Positions 17,467 through 26,667 are shown, numbered from the stretch's first letter. The stretch is 49,754 bases of DNA from JAJXSS01 sp964547135 (GCA_964547135.1 CAZJMK010000027.1:1-49754); one strand, 5' to 3'. Translations and numbers: made by a program. Notes: a model not told the origin generated them from the sequence alone.

Positions 17467-18897
17467 TCACTTCCCCCGTCCGAGCATGTGTCGCAGCGCT
17501 GGTTCCAACTGCGGGTACTCAAACCGATAACCAGCACTTTGCAACCGTTGCGGTATCACGCGCTGGCTCATCGTCGCAAAGTCCGCCACTTCGCCCATCG
17601 CCAATTTCAGTGCCCACGCAGGTGCGGGCAACAGTGTCGGTCGTTGCAACACGCGACCCAGGGTTTTGGTGAACTCACGATTGGTCACCGGCATTGGGGC
17701 CACCGCGTTGAAAGGCCCGTGCATCGATTCATCGCACATGGCCTGATGAATGATGTAAAGCAAATCGTCGAGCGCAATCCAACTCCAATATTGTCGTCCG
17801 TGGCCAATCGGCCCACCCACCCCCATTTGAAACGCCGGCAACATGCCCCCCAGTGCCGCACCACCCGGCGTCAGCACCACGCCGATGCGCAGTTGCACCA
17901 CACGAATGCCCGCCGCCCTTGCCGGTTCGGTCGCTGCTTCCCAGTCGCGTGCCACTTCCGCCAAAAACCCATCCCCCATCGCGGTGTTTTCCGTGATTTC
18001 ACTTTCACCATGGTCGCCGTAAATGCCGATGGCCGAGGCACTGATGAGTACCTTGGGTCTGTGCTGTTGCCTTGCCAGCGCTTCACACAATGCGCGCGTC
18101 ATGTTCACCCGGCTGCTGCGAATGCGTTCCTTTTTTTCAGCCGACCATCGACCCATGATCGTTTCACCCGCCAGGTGTACCACTGCCTCCGCCTGCATTG
18201 CGCCGGCATCACTGGTGAGTTGTTGCAAGCTCAAGGCTCCGACCGGTGCATCGGTCGTGGTTGCTTGCATGCCTGTAGGCGTACTTGCCTGCGCCCCCGG
18301 GCGCAGCAAACGAATCACCCGATGACCGCCCGTGGTTAAAAATGGCACCAATGCCGACCCCACCAGCCCCGATGCACCCGTCACCAGTACCCGTTGTTTT
18401 GCTTGTGCAGGTTCACCCGAACCACCAACACGCATCAATCGATGCCGCTGCAAGTCGGCTACGGTCGTGCGGTGTCGATACCCGAACATGCGCTGCAACT
18501 GTCCGCGGGTCATCGCCCCGCCCAGTGCCTCACCTGCCGAGCCGCCCGGCAATGCGTAACGCACCTCATCCACCAACTCACATTGCTGCTCATTTACCCC
18601 CTGCACCCGATGCACGTGTTCCCAAAACGCAAACGGCCCGGTCACCTGCACATCCTTAAACATCACCCCCGGCTGAAAGTCCTTGTGTTGCGCCACCCAC
18701 GTCCGCCAAATAGGCCCGATTTTCACCTTCATCACCACCAGCCGATCGCGCTCGATTTCACCACGCTGCTCAATCAACCGCACCTTTTCCCAAGGCGGGG
18801 TCAGTCGCTGCAACGCCCCCTCCCGCAAATGCCAATGAAACACCTCCGCTGCCGGGGCATGGATGATCGACCGGTGTGTGTAGGTTTGTGTTCGCAT
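17467..18897 (-). CDS. TIGR01777-type epimerase with N-terminal SRPBCC domain (SDR39U1/YfcH-like)
   Basis: 476 aa. Residues 1-155 are a START/SRPBCC ligand-binding domain (IIHAPAAEVFHWHLREGALQRLTPPWE). From about residue 160 follows an atypical SDR: VLVTGASGLVGSALVPFL (NAD-binding GxxGxxG), EAVVHLAGETIMGRWSAEKKERI, ISASAIGIYGDHG and GRQYWSWIALDDL are hallmarks of the TIGR01777/YfcH family. The C-terminal DUF1731-like end (LLPAPAWALKLAMGEVAD) is present. The fusion is known in this family; the substrate is not. ATG 18897 matches the expected domain start. Confidence 0.88.
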   Translation of the reverse strand: MRTQTYTHRSIIHAPAAEVFHWHLREGALQRLTPPWEKVRLIEQRGEIERDRLVVMKVKIGPIWRTWVAQHKDFQPGVMFKDVQVTGPFAFWEHVHRVQGVNEQQCELVDEVRYALPGGSAGEALGGAMTRGQLQRMFGYRHRTTVADLQRHRLMRVGGSGEPAQAKQRVLVTGASGLVGSALVPFLTTGGHRVIRLLRPGAQASTPTGMQATTTDAPVGALSLQQLTSDAGAMQAEAVVHLAGETIMGRWSAEKKERIRSSRVNMTRALCEALARQQHRPKVLISASAIGIYGDHGESEITENTAMGDGFLAEVARDWEAATEPARAAGIRVVQLRIGVVLTPGGAALGGMLPAFQMGVGGPIGHGRQYWSWIALDDLLYIIHQAMCDESMHGPFNAVAPMPVTNREFTKTLGRVLQRPTLLPAPAWALKLAMGEVADFATMSQRVIPQRLQSAGYRFEYPQLEPALRHMLGRGK

Positions 18898-19054
18898 GTT
18901 ACTGCACCGACGCGGACACAATGATAGGGCCGGCGACCGACGGACAGAAAAATGGTGCTGGGGGCTGGTAGCTTGGAGAAAACCAATCGTCGTCGCCTGA
19001 CGCCTCTGCCCAGCACCCAGCCACTAGCCCCCAGCTACTTGGTGACCCTTTGAA
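18898..19054. repeat. GCTGGGGGCT-type inverted element
   Basis: Left arm GGTGCTGGGGGCTGGTAGCT (18955-18974), a short unique core, and right arm CCCAGCACCCAGCCACTAGC-type sequence (19009-19036). The minus-strand promoter of the SRPBCC gene would lie just outside it. Confidence 0.7.
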
Positions 19055-21013
19055 TCACCGCTCACGGGCCTTGGCAATCGCCTGTACCACCTGATCGACT
19101 GTGTACGCTTCGCTGGCAAACACCGTCGAACCCTCCGCCCGTTGCACCACCAGCCAGGGTATCGTGATACGCCCGGTTTCACGCAACAAATTCGTCCCTG
19201 CCGGGTTGCCCCCCGTCAGGTCCACCTTCATCGGCACCACTCCCTGCTGACGCATCGCCTGTACCACCTTCGGGTGACTGAGCACCGCCTGTTCCAAGGC
19301 CTTGCAATTCAAACACCACTCAGCCGTGAACTCCAATACCACCACCTGATTACCACTTCGCGCCTCCGCCAACTTCGCCGGCGTGAAATACACCCAGTCA
19401 ATCGGCCCCTTGTCCGTGAAGCGCTGCGCCGCCCACACACTGCCGACGATCATCAGCACCCCCACACCCGTCATGATGCCGCGAGCCGGTATTGATCGAG
19501 TGATCCGCCAGGTGCGAATCATCACCCACAACCCCGCCGCTGCCACCAACCCCATCACCGGCCACCAATACAATCGCGTCGGCGGTTGAGGCGGTTCCGC
19601 CAGTAACCCACTCAATCCCGTACCCACAAAATACGCCGCTGCCGCGAGCATCAGTAACCCCATGCCCTGTTTGATCAGTTCACTGGCCGGGCCGGTGCGC
19701 GGCATGCGATGCACCAGTTTCGGCATGGCCGACAACACCAAATACGGCGCAGCCATGCCCACCCCGATCGTGGCAAACACCCACAACGTAATCAACGGGG
19801 CTTGCAACGCCGCCCACGCTGCCGCTGCCCCCATGAACGGGGCCGTGCAGGGCGTTGACAGCACAGCCGTCATGACCCCGAAACCCATCGACCCGACATG
19901 CGAGTTTTGCTGTGGTCGAAAGCGATACACCCACTGCGGCGGTTGTAGTGTGAACAACCCACACATACCCACCGCCATGATCGCAATGATCGCCCCAAGG
20001 CTCATCGTCACCCACGGGTACTGAAACAGTTGATTCGCTGCCGAAATACCCTGAAACCCCGTCGATTGCCCCCAACCCGTGTTCACCAGTGCCACCGACC
20101 CGGCTATCGCACCGCCCAGCACCAACCAAAACCCGATCACCCCCACCGCCATCGAAACGCCCAGTGCAAACGTTTTGCCCCAGCTTTGCCCCGCCTGTGC
20201 CAAGCCCATGATTTTTAACGGTATCACCGGCAGCACACAAGGCGTGAAATTGAGCAGCGCCCCGCCCACAGCCGCCACACTCAACATCAGCAGCAAACCC
20301 AAACCACCACGGCTGTCAATCGCAAACCCGTAACCAAACACATCAAACCGCACCACCCCCGGTTCCCCCGTTTCGCTGGTTGCTGACTGCCCTGCGGTAT
20401 TGTGCGGCAGCTTCAACAGTGTTTCATGAAGTTCGATAATCGTCGCATCGCTTTCACCCGTGCTTTGATCCCTCGGCAACACTTCCAACACCACCGGCAA
20501 ACTCACCTCACTCGGAAACAAACACCGCAAATCATCACATGCCTGAAAACTGACATTCACCACTGCCTTGAACAGGCCCGGTTTGGCATCATCACTTACC
20601 CGCACCGGCACAATCACCGTGAATCGATCCTTGAACACCGGCACCAGGTCTTTCGACGCTTCCACCTTCAGCCCGACCGACTGCGGGTAACGTGCTGATT
20701 CAAAAATCAATCCGCCATCAGCCTGTTTGGGTTCGACGACCGTCGGAATGATCGTAAACTCAGTGAACACCCGTGCCTGCACCGGGTCGGCATACACGTG
20801 CCAGTCGGGTTGCAATTGAAAGTTGACTGCCAGCAAACGCGCCTCGCCCGCATGAGCCTTGGCATTGGACCAGGCATACGTCACCTGCGTCACGTCACTG
20901 GAACTCGAAGGCCCCTGTACCGCCTGCACCGTCGGCGTCACCGCAAACATCGCCAGAAGCGCCCCCAACCCACACCAAAACCATGCACGCAAGTTTTTCG
21001 CCGTGTGTGACAT
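19055..21013 (-). CDS. dsbD: Thiol:disulfide interchange protein DsbD
   Basis: 652 aa inner-membrane reductant carrier. It has a signal peptide (hydrophobic core GLGALLAMFAVT, cleavage near VQA about residue 32), then a periplasmic DsbD-alpha-like immunoglobulin domain (to about 220; contains CDDLRCLFP with two Cys). The CcdA-like membrane domain (about 235-510) has NFTPCVLPVIPLKI and LSTPCTAPFMGAA, the two conserved membrane cysteines. A C-terminal thioredoxin domain has TAEWCLNCKALE. All three domains of classical DsbD are intact. It passes electrons from cytoplasmic thioredoxin to periplasmic thiol proteins, and the neighbouring membrane peroxiredoxin-like protein may be a client. Confidence 0.93.
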   Translation of the reverse strand: MSHTAKNLRAWFWCGLGALLAMFAVTPTVQAVQGPSSSSDVTQVTYAWSNAKAHAGEARLLAVNFQLQPDWHVYADPVQARVFTEFTIIPTVVEPKQADGGLIFESARYPQSVGLKVEASKDLVPVFKDRFTVIVPVRVSDDAKPGLFKAVVNVSFQACDDLRCLFPSEVSLPVVLEVLPRDQSTGESDATIIELHETLLKLPHNTAGQSATSETGEPGVVRFDVFGYGFAIDSRGGLGLLLMLSVAAVGGALLNFTPCVLPVIPLKIMGLAQAGQSWGKTFALGVSMAVGVIGFWLVLGGAIAGSVALVNTGWGQSTGFQGISAANQLFQYPWVTMSLGAIIAIMAVGMCGLFTLQPPQWVYRFRPQQNSHVGSMGFGVMTAVLSTPCTAPFMGAAAAWAALQAPLITLWVFATIGVGMAAPYLVLSAMPKLVHRMPRTGPASELIKQGMGLLMLAAAAYFVGTGLSGLLAEPPQPPTRLYWWPVMGLVAAAGLWVMIRTWRITRSIPARGIMTGVGVLMIVGSVWAAQRFTDKGPIDWVYFTPAKLAEARSGNQVVVLEFTAEWCLNCKALEQAVLSHPKVVQAMRQQGVVPMKVDLTGGNPAGTNLLRETGRITIPWLVVQRAEGSTVFASEAYTVDQVVQAIAKARER

Positions 21014-21385
21014 ACCTTCATGTTACGTCGATGAGCAGTTGCAGGTTTTGCAATGACCGCAGTTGTATGGCGTTAGTGGCCCAGCCGCCCCCGGCTGGGC
21101 TTATCACGTCTGTTGTCGTCCAGCCACCGGTGCGAACCGGTACGGTCAATGATCCGCCAGAGGAACATAGCCGGGGGCGACGGTGCCACAACACCCCAGG
21201 TTGTCACCCGCAATACACCGCTTTTGAAGCCCCAACCACCTTTCGCCCGATAACGGTGTAGTGGCTGGGGGCTAGGTGCTAGTGGCTAGGCATGTATGTA
21301 GGCTTACAGATATAACCCAGCCCCTAGCTACTAGCTCCAAGCTCCTTCACGGAACAACACAAACTTTACCACCCTCACCACCCCG
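21014..21385. repeat. Intergenic region between divergent dsbD and fliM
   Basis: Holds an imperfect palindrome CCAGCCGCCCCCGGCTGGG (21078-21096), a GGGGGCGACGGTGCCAC segment (21173-21189) related to the last bases of the window, and an inverted GCTGGGGGCTAGGTGCTAGT element with arms at 21260-21289 and 21317-21345 around a 25-bp core. The fliM promoter must lie between or within these; none was recognised. Confidence 0.65.
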
Positions 21386-22411
21386 ATGGCTGAAATCCTT
21401 GATCAATCCGAAGTCGATGCCCTGCTCGCCGCAGTGGACACCGGGCAGGCCCCAGCCGCAGAAGCAGGCCCGACCACCAAAATCTTTTCGCGCACCCATG
21501 TCGGCGCAAACGCCGATGTCGAAGTCAAACCTTACGACTTCAAGCGCCCCGAACGTGTTTCCAAAGACCAGATGCGTGCCCTGGAAAACCTGCACGATGG
21601 TTTTGCCCGCAACTTCGGGGCTGCGTTGTCGGGGTTTCTGCGTACGATCATTGAAGTGAAAGTCGCCAGCATCGAACAGATGACCTTCAGCGAGTTCACC
21701 CATTCGCTGCCCAATCCGACCTGTTTCAACCTGCTCACGGCTGAGCCGCTCGACGGCAACATGTGTCTTGAAATCAGCCCCTTGATCATTTACCCGGTCA
21801 TCGACCGTCTGCTGGGCGGGTCCAATGCCGACCTTTTCATCCCCCAGCGACCGCTGACCGCCATTGAACTGCGTCTGGTACAGAAAATCATCGACCGGGC
21901 GATGACCGCATTGCGTGATGCCTGGAGCAACATTCTGCCCCTGACCTTCAAGCTGGTGGAAAGCGAAAGCAACCCGCAACTGGTGCAGATTGTGCCCCCC
22001 AATGAAGTGGTGGTCGTCGTCGGGTTTGAAATGAAAATGGGTGGTCGGGCGGGCACGATGAGTTTGTGCATTCCCTACAACGTGATCGAGCCGGTGGTCG
22101 AAAAATTGTCGAATCAAACCTGGGCGCAGTACAAACGTGGCCGACGCGATGAACACCTGCGCAAGCGTGTGGCTGACAAACTGGAAGGCGCCAAACTCAC
22201 ACTCACCGCGATACTCGCTGAAACCTCGATCAAACTTGACGACCTGATTCGTTTGCAGGTCGGCGATGTCATCACCACCGAAAAACCTGCCGCGGCCCCG
22301 CTGTCCCTCATGATCGGCACCCGTCGCAAGTACATCGGCTCGCTCGGCCAGCACAAGGGCCATCGCGCTTTTCAAGTCCAACGCCCCTACACCCCCAAAG
22401 ACCGCGTGTGA
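21386..22411 (+). CDS. fliM: Flagellar motor switch protein FliM
   Basis: 341 aa, normal length. The CheY-P-binding N-terminal peptide LDQSEVDALLAAV is intact, followed by the flexible linker, then YDFKRPERVSKDQMRALENLHDGFAR and the CheC-like middle domain. The C-terminal SpoA (FliN-like) domain contains LDDLIRLQVGDVI. FliM forms the C-ring with FliG and FliN and reverses rotation on binding phosphorylated CheY. It lies 14 kb from the main flagellar cluster and no fliN is next to it. An open frame of 368 codons on the opposite strand is only a shadow. Confidence 0.96.
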   Translation: MAEILDQSEVDALLAAVDTGQAPAAEAGPTTKIFSRTHVGANADVEVKPYDFKRPERVSKDQMRALENLHDGFARNFGAALSGFLRTIIEVKVASIEQMTFSEFTHSLPNPTCFNLLTAEPLDGNMCLEISPLIIYPVIDRLLGGSNADLFIPQRPLTAIELRLVQKIIDRAMTALRDAWSNILPLTFKLVESESNPQLVQIVPPNEVVVVVGFEMKMGGRAGTMSLCIPYNVIEPVVEKLSNQTWAQYKRGRRDEHLRKRVADKLEGAKLTLTAILAETSIKLDDLIRLQVGDVITTEKPAAAPLSLMIGTRRKYIGSLGQHKGHRAFQVQRPYTPKDRV

Positions 22412-22780
22412 TTCGAATTTCGGATTTGGAATTTTGAATTTCGGATTTACCAAGCCAAGAACGAGGCCGATAGGCCGAGGGCTTGGGTATTCTGTGTGGT
22501 TAATCGGTGAGTCAGTTACTCAGTTACTCAGTTACTCAGTTACTCAGTTACTCGGTTACTCGGTTACTCGGTTGCTCGGTCGGTATTTTATTTGTCTTTT
22601 TTCTTCCCGATTAACCGACTCACCGACCAACCGATTAACCACTCCGATCAGACGCGATCAATCGCGGCGCTAACATCCGAACTCGATTTCGTCACTTGAC
22701 CACTCGGCCACTTGACCACTCGGCCACTTCTTCAACCGATTAACCGACTCACCGACCAACCGATCAACCACTCTGTCCCC
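22412..22780. repeat. Repeat mosaic downstream of fliM
   Basis: In order: GAATTTCGGATTT runs (22413-22448); a hairpin element at 22450-22491 (outer CCAAG/CTTGG, inner GGCC/GGCC with GATA loop); an 8-bp array TCAGTTAC turning into TCGGTTAC, about eight or nine copies (22510-22578); ACCGACTCACCGACCAACCG units; a GCGATCAATCGC palindrome element (22651-22674); and CCACTCGG units (22695-22731), followed by a second copy of the ACCGACTCACCGACCAACCG units. It carries five repeat families in under 370 bp. Confidence 0.8.
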
Positions 22781-23575
22781 CTACTTCAACTCATCGAGCG
22801 TCCGCAATTTCGGTTTCGTCATCGTTTCGCGCATCGCAGGCAACTGCACCCGCACCGGTTTATTGTCCCATTCAAACTTGGATGTCGCCCTGCCGTCCGA
22901 CAACATCACCGTTTCCCTGGGTGTCAAAAAGGGGAACCCCTCAATACCATGGCGAACAAAGTATTCATACACTTCCGCCGGGCTGGCTGGGCGCACCCAT
23001 TGTTCGCTGTATTGATATTTTGGTAACGTTGTCACCTTGTTCCCGACTTTGTATTGATACATTCCGTCACGTCGCACCACCGCCCGCACCGATTGCGGGT
23101 TCACATCCTCGCGCGTTAACCCGGCAATCAACACCGTCTGACTTTGACTGCCCGTTGTCCCCCGGGCATCGGGCAACCGCACCAGCAACCCTTCGGGCAA
23201 CTCCCTGTCCAATCGCCCGCGAAGCACACTCAACCCGGGGGTTTGACGCACGGCTCCGTCCTCATCCAATGACCTGCGTTTGTCCACCATGTCGTAATAA
23301 TGCGGGGCTGCCCCATGCTCATACGGGGCCAGCGTGTCCGGCGAAGTAAACTTGCTGCGAATCGACTCAAACCGGTTTTTCACCTCGATCGACCAAAGTG
23401 TTTTATCAATCCATACAAAATCACCCGCCCGTTCCACAAACAATTTCTGCGTCGCCGCGGGCAACTCCTCCAACGGCACCGGTTGCAACTCCTGACCCTG
23501 TGCTGATACCTTCAATGATGTTCCTATCATCATCGCAAACAATACCATCATCGATATGAATGTTGTTTGATTCAT
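22781..23575 (-). CDS. Secreted protein of unknown function
   Basis: 264 aa from ATG 23575. The N-terminus has a Sec signal peptide (hydrophobic FISMMVLFAMMIGTSL, cleavage near VSAQ about residue 25). The mature part is mixed alpha/beta and moderately charged, without cysteines in a redox pattern or repeats. I do not recognise a family. Segments worth searching are YYDMVDKRRSLDEDG, LIAGLTREDVNPQSVRAVV and GFPFLTPRETVMLSDGRAT. The gene is adjacent to an L,D-transpeptidase on the same strand, separated by a tandem-repeat block, so a cell-envelope location is reasonable but a shared role is not shown. Confidence 0.65.
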   Translation of the reverse strand: MNQTTFISMMVLFAMMIGTSLKVSAQGQELQPVPLEELPAATQKLFVERAGDFVWIDKTLWSIEVKNRFESIRSKFTSPDTLAPYEHGAAPHYYDMVDKRRSLDEDGAVRQTPGLSVLRGRLDRELPEGLLVRLPDARGTTGSQSQTVLIAGLTREDVNPQSVRAVVRRDGMYQYKVGNKVTTLPKYQYSEQWVRPASPAEVYEYFVRHGIEGFPFLTPRETVMLSDGRATSKFEWDNKPVRVQLPAMRETMTKPKLRTLDELK

Positions 23576-23612
23576 ATGCAAGGGTGTTCGTTCATGCAAC
23601 GCCCAGCCAAAG

Positions 23613-23731
23613 GCTTGGCGCTAAACATTCAAAACTGGCGCTAAACATTCACGGCTTGGCGCTAAACATTCAAAACTGGCGCTAAACATTCACGGCTTGG
23701 CGCTAAACATACAAAACTTGGCGCGAAACGT
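23613..23731. repeat. Tandem array of a GGCGCTAAACATTC unit
   Basis: About six copies of a roughly 19-20-bp unit containing GGCGCTAAACATTCA, alternately preceded by CACGGCTT or CAAAACT. The GGCGCTAA part is shared with the palindrome element found at nine other places in the window. Confidence 0.85.
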
Positions 23732-24886
23732 TCAAGGCTCCACCTTCACCGTACTCAACTTGTCATACAACATCTTGAACAACAGCGCAATGTCATCGTG
23801 TCGCAACCGGATGCAACCCATCGACATCATCCTTCCAATCGACTCCGGCTCAACCGTCCCGTGAATCCCGTAACCCCGTTTGTCCTTCGTTCCCTCTTCG
23901 GTTCCCTGCAAACCGATCCAAAATTCGCCGATCGGGTTGGTCGGGTCGTCGGCTGCGTAACTCTGCCGGGTACGCGGATTGGTCCATGAGGGGTTCTGCA
24001 CCTTGCCGCTGAGCACCCACATGCCCGGGGGCGTCGAATCCTCCTCCCCCAAACCCACCGGAAAACTGCGCACATACACCGGCTTACCCTCCGGCCCATT
24101 CACAAACACATCCATCCGAAATTCCCCCTTGCGCACCGTCGCATGCATCGGCCCCTGAATCATTTTCAACTTCTGCCCCACACGAATCCGATTCGCCTGC
24201 GTCTTGTTGATCAACTCCACCAGCGGGTACGGCACTTTGTATTTCAACGTCACCCGCGTCAGCACATCCCCCGCTTTCACTTCATACAACTCCACCAACG
24301 GATCACCCGCAGCAACCTTCGGCCCGAATACCAAATCCTGATTCACACTCGTCAGCGTGTCCCGAATCGCTTGTGCATCCTCACGCGTCAACTCGTGATA
24401 TGAACTCACATACAAATCCGAAAGCACCGTGCGTCCCTCAACCAGTTTGCCGTCGGCGATCAGTGACAACCCATGACGCAATTGCGGAGTGAAATCGTTG
24501 ACGATCACATCAGCCGTCGTGCCGGTTGCGGCTGCCGGCGCTGCGCTATTGGTTGCGGGGGCCGGTGTCGTTGTTGCTGCGGGTGTTGTCGCTGTATTGG
24601 TTGCCGTTGGGGTCGTCGCTGAGGTCGCCGGGCCGGCGGGGGTATTCGTCGCCGCAGTACTGTTCACACTCGTCGTGCTGCCGGTTGGGTTCAACGCATT
24701 GTTCTGAGCCAGCGTCTTCTGTGGCCCACGATTGACCATCACCATCGCCGCTGTCGCCAGACCCAGCACCAACGCCACCAGCAGCAGCCACAGCCACCAA
24801 CCTTTGTGCTGTTTTCGTGGCGACCCCGCCCCTGCAAACCGTGGCAGTGAGGGTGAACCCGTTTGTGCTTGTGATGCTTCCGTCAT
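23732..24886 (-). CDS. L,D-transpeptidase (YkuD) with LysM domain
   Basis: 384 aa. There is a short cytoplasmic N-terminus, one membrane anchor (about residues 30-52, WWLWLLLVALVLGLATAAMV), then a low-complexity Ala/Thr/Pro linker (about 60-125). A LysM-like peptidoglycan-binding segment follows (YEVKAGDVLTRVTLKYKVPY, about 205-245), then the YkuD catalytic domain with GYGIHGT and SMGCIRL, giving the His, Ser, Cys and Arg of the active site. It would make 3-3 crosslinks in peptidoglycan or attach proteins to it. GAGGAG precedes the ATG. The call is firm for the domain; the exact reaction is uncertain. Confidence 0.92.
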   Translation of the reverse strand: MTEASQAQTGSPSLPRFAGAGSPRKQHKGWWLWLLLVALVLGLATAAMVMVNRGPQKTLAQNNALNPTGSTTSVNSTAATNTPAGPATSATTPTATNTATTPAATTTPAPATNSAAPAAATGTTADVIVNDFTPQLRHGLSLIADGKLVEGRTVLSDLYVSSYHELTREDAQAIRDTLTSVNQDLVFGPKVAAGDPLVELYEVKAGDVLTRVTLKYKVPYPLVELINKTQANRIRVGQKLKMIQGPMHATVRKGEFRMDVFVNGPEGKPVYVRSFPVGLGEEDSTPPGMWVLSGKVQNPSWTNPRTRQSYAADDPTNPIGEFWIGLQGTEEGTKDKRGYGIHGTVEPESIGRMMSMGCIRLRHDDIALLFKMLYDKLSTVKVEP

Positions 24887-24970
24887 GAGCCGAACTCCTC
24901 TTGCAATGAATCATGCTGCTGGTCATGCTGAACATAAATAACAATTCACGATATCGGGTGATTCTGCGCG

Positions 24971-25053
24971 GTGGCTGGGTGCTTGGAGCTAGGTTCAAAC
25001 CAGACCGACGTTATCGATGCTTGCCTTCCCCGCTCCCAGCTACGAGCCCCTAG
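24971..25053. repeat. GCTGGGTGCTTGGAGCTAGG inverted element
   Basis: Left arm at 24971-24992, a core of about 45 bp, and right arm CCCAGCTACGAGCCCCTAGC at 25035-25054. The right arm reaches the rarA stop codon. Confidence 0.75.
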
Positions 25054-26501
25054 CTACTTTTATTCTTCATCTGTTTCACCCATGCCAGATACTGGCCGAT
25101 GCGTTCCTCATACCCCCGGTCGGTGGGCTGATAGTAACTTTTATTCACGCCCAGATATTCTTGATCGACAAAACCCCCCTCGTGAGCATGAGGATATTGA
25201 TACCCCTGAGCGTGCCCCAGCTTTTTCGCACCCTTGTAATGCCCATCCCTCAAGTGCATCGGCACCGCAATCGTGCGATTTTCCCGAACATCCTGCATCG
25301 CGGTCCATATCGCCGTGGCCGAGGCGTTGGACTTGGGGGCCGTGGCCATGTAAATCACCGCCTGCGCCAGGGTCAACTGACATTCGGGCATGCCGACGCG
25401 CTCCGTAATTTCATACGCACCGGCTGCCACGGTGATCGCGCGAGGGTCGGCGTTGCCGATATCCTCACTGGCCAATATCGCAATCCGTCGCGCGATGAAG
25501 CGTGGGTCTTCGCCGGCCACGAGCATTTTCGCCAGCCAGTAAATCGCTGCATCCGGGTCGCTGCCGCGCATCGACTTGATCAGGGCTGAGGCCGCATCGT
25601 AATGCCCATCGCCCGTCCCGTCGTACACAATCGCCTTCTGCTGAATCGATTGCTCCGCCACCGCCAAATCGATCACCACCCCCGGTTCCCCCGGTTCCCC
25701 CGGCTCTCCCGATTCCGTTTTTTCGTCACCGGTTGATTCCGACGACTGGTTTTCACCCCCTGTTGACACCGATGTTTTACCTGCCGCGCCCGCACTTTCA
25801 CGCATCACCGACAGCACTGCGATTTCGAGGGCGGACAGCGCCCGCCGGGCATCCCCATCACAGATTTTCGCCCAGTGGGCCAGCGCTTCCTGCGTCACCG
25901 ACACGTTCAACAAACCGTAACCGCGTTCCTTATCACGCACCGCCCGATCCAATAACGTGATGATGTTCGCTTCGGTGAGCGGCTGAAACGCAAACACCTG
26001 TGAGCGACTGACCAAGGGGGCATTGACGGCAAAAAACGGGTTCTCCGTCGTCGCCCCGATCAGCGTCACCGTGCCCCGTTCCACATCCCCCAAAAGCACA
26101 TCCTGCTGGGCGCGACTGAAGCGGTGAATTTCATCCAAAAAAAAGATCGTCCGCTGACCGTGGTCCTCCAACCGGCGCAAGGCACGGTCCAACACTTCGC
26201 GCACCTCTTTCACACCAATCGCGGCAGCATTGCCCCGTTCAAAATGCCGTTGCGTGCTGCGGGCGATCAGTTCCGCAAGCGTCGTTTTCCCCGTCCCCGG
26301 CGGACCATAAAAAATCACACTGGTGATCCGATCCGCTTCCAACATCCGACGCAGCATCATGCCCTGACCTAAAAAATGGTCCTGTCCGACAAACTCCGCC
26401 AAACTGCGCGGGCGCATCCGTACCGAAAGCGGTTCCACCGCCTGCCGCTGCCTGCGCTTTCTTTCGTCCCATAAGTCGGCCATGAAATCATCATATCCCA
26501 T
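25050..26501 (-). CDS. rarA: Replication-associated recombination protein RarA (MgsA)
   Basis: 483-aa AAA+ ATPase of the clamp-loader superfamily that acts at stalled replication forks. Walker A GPPGTGKTT, Walker B FFLDEIHRFSRAQQD, sensor GATTENPFF, and the C-terminal MgsA domain (YDGTGDGHYDAASALIKSMRG, YWLAKMLVAGEDPRFIARR) are all present. Between the AAA lid and the MgsA domain lies a 35-40-residue low-complexity insert rich in Ser, Gly, Glu and Thr, with GEPGEPGEPG. Start ATG 26501 has AGGTGA four bases upstream. A longer frame would read into the repeat element at 26518-26587 and is rejected. Confidence 0.94.
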   Translation of the reverse strand: MGYDDFMADLWDERKRRQRQAVEPLSVRMRPRSLAEFVGQDHFLGQGMMLRRMLEADRITSVIFYGPPGTGKTTLAELIARSTQRHFERGNAAAIGVKEVREVLDRALRRLEDHGQRTIFFLDEIHRFSRAQQDVLLGDVERGTVTLIGATTENPFFAVNAPLVSRSQVFAFQPLTEANIITLLDRAVRDKERGYGLLNVSVTQEALAHWAKICDGDARRALSALEIAVLSVMRESAGAAGKTSVSTGGENQSSESTGDEKTESGEPGEPGEPGVVIDLAVAEQSIQQKAIVYDGTGDGHYDAASALIKSMRGSDPDAAIYWLAKMLVAGEDPRFIARRIAILASEDIGNADPRAITVAAGAYEITERVGMPECQLTLAQAVIYMATAPKSNASATAIWTAMQDVRENRTIAVPMHLRDGHYKGAKKLGHAQGYQYPHAHEGGFVDQEYLGVNKSYYQPTDRGYEERIGQYLAWVKQMKNKSS

Positions 26502-26648
26502 CCGGTCACCTGGCCCAGACGCCGAGGGCTTTAGCCCCGGATTGATTGCACCATGAACAAACAACCGGCCCTGAAGGGCACGGCGTCAATATCACGCGGC
26601 TTTGATCATTCAAGTCCCTCACCCACCCCGCCGATAAACAAGGTAAAT
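26502..26648. repeat. GACGCCG paired-hairpin repeat upstream of rarA
   Basis: Element at 26518-26587 in reverse orientation: GACGCCGAGGGCTTTAGCCC, about 25 bp of unique sequence, then GGCCCTGAAGGGCACGGCGTC-type arm (split here). It lies between divergent rarA and the chemoreceptor and comes within 16 bp of the rarA start. Confidence 0.8.
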
Positions 26649-26667
26649 ATGGAATTGACAATTCCAT
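26649..26667. promoter_or_regulatory. 19-bp perfect palindrome, possible operator
   Basis: ATGGAATTGACAATTCCAT (9-bp arms around a central A), about 70 bp upstream of the chemoreceptor start. It includes TTGACA (26655-26660), but no good -10 box follows at 16-18 bp. It is unlike the repeat families of the window and occurs once. Confidence 0.45.

Noticed and set aside
21347..22453. 368-codon minus-strand frame across fliM
   Set aside because: Shadow of the fliM coding sequence, which has full family motifs on the plus strand.
22508..22580. Direct repeats as a possible CRISPR array
   Set aside because: Units are 8 bp with no spacers, and no cas gene is in the window. The same applies to the 7-mer array at 39421-39534.
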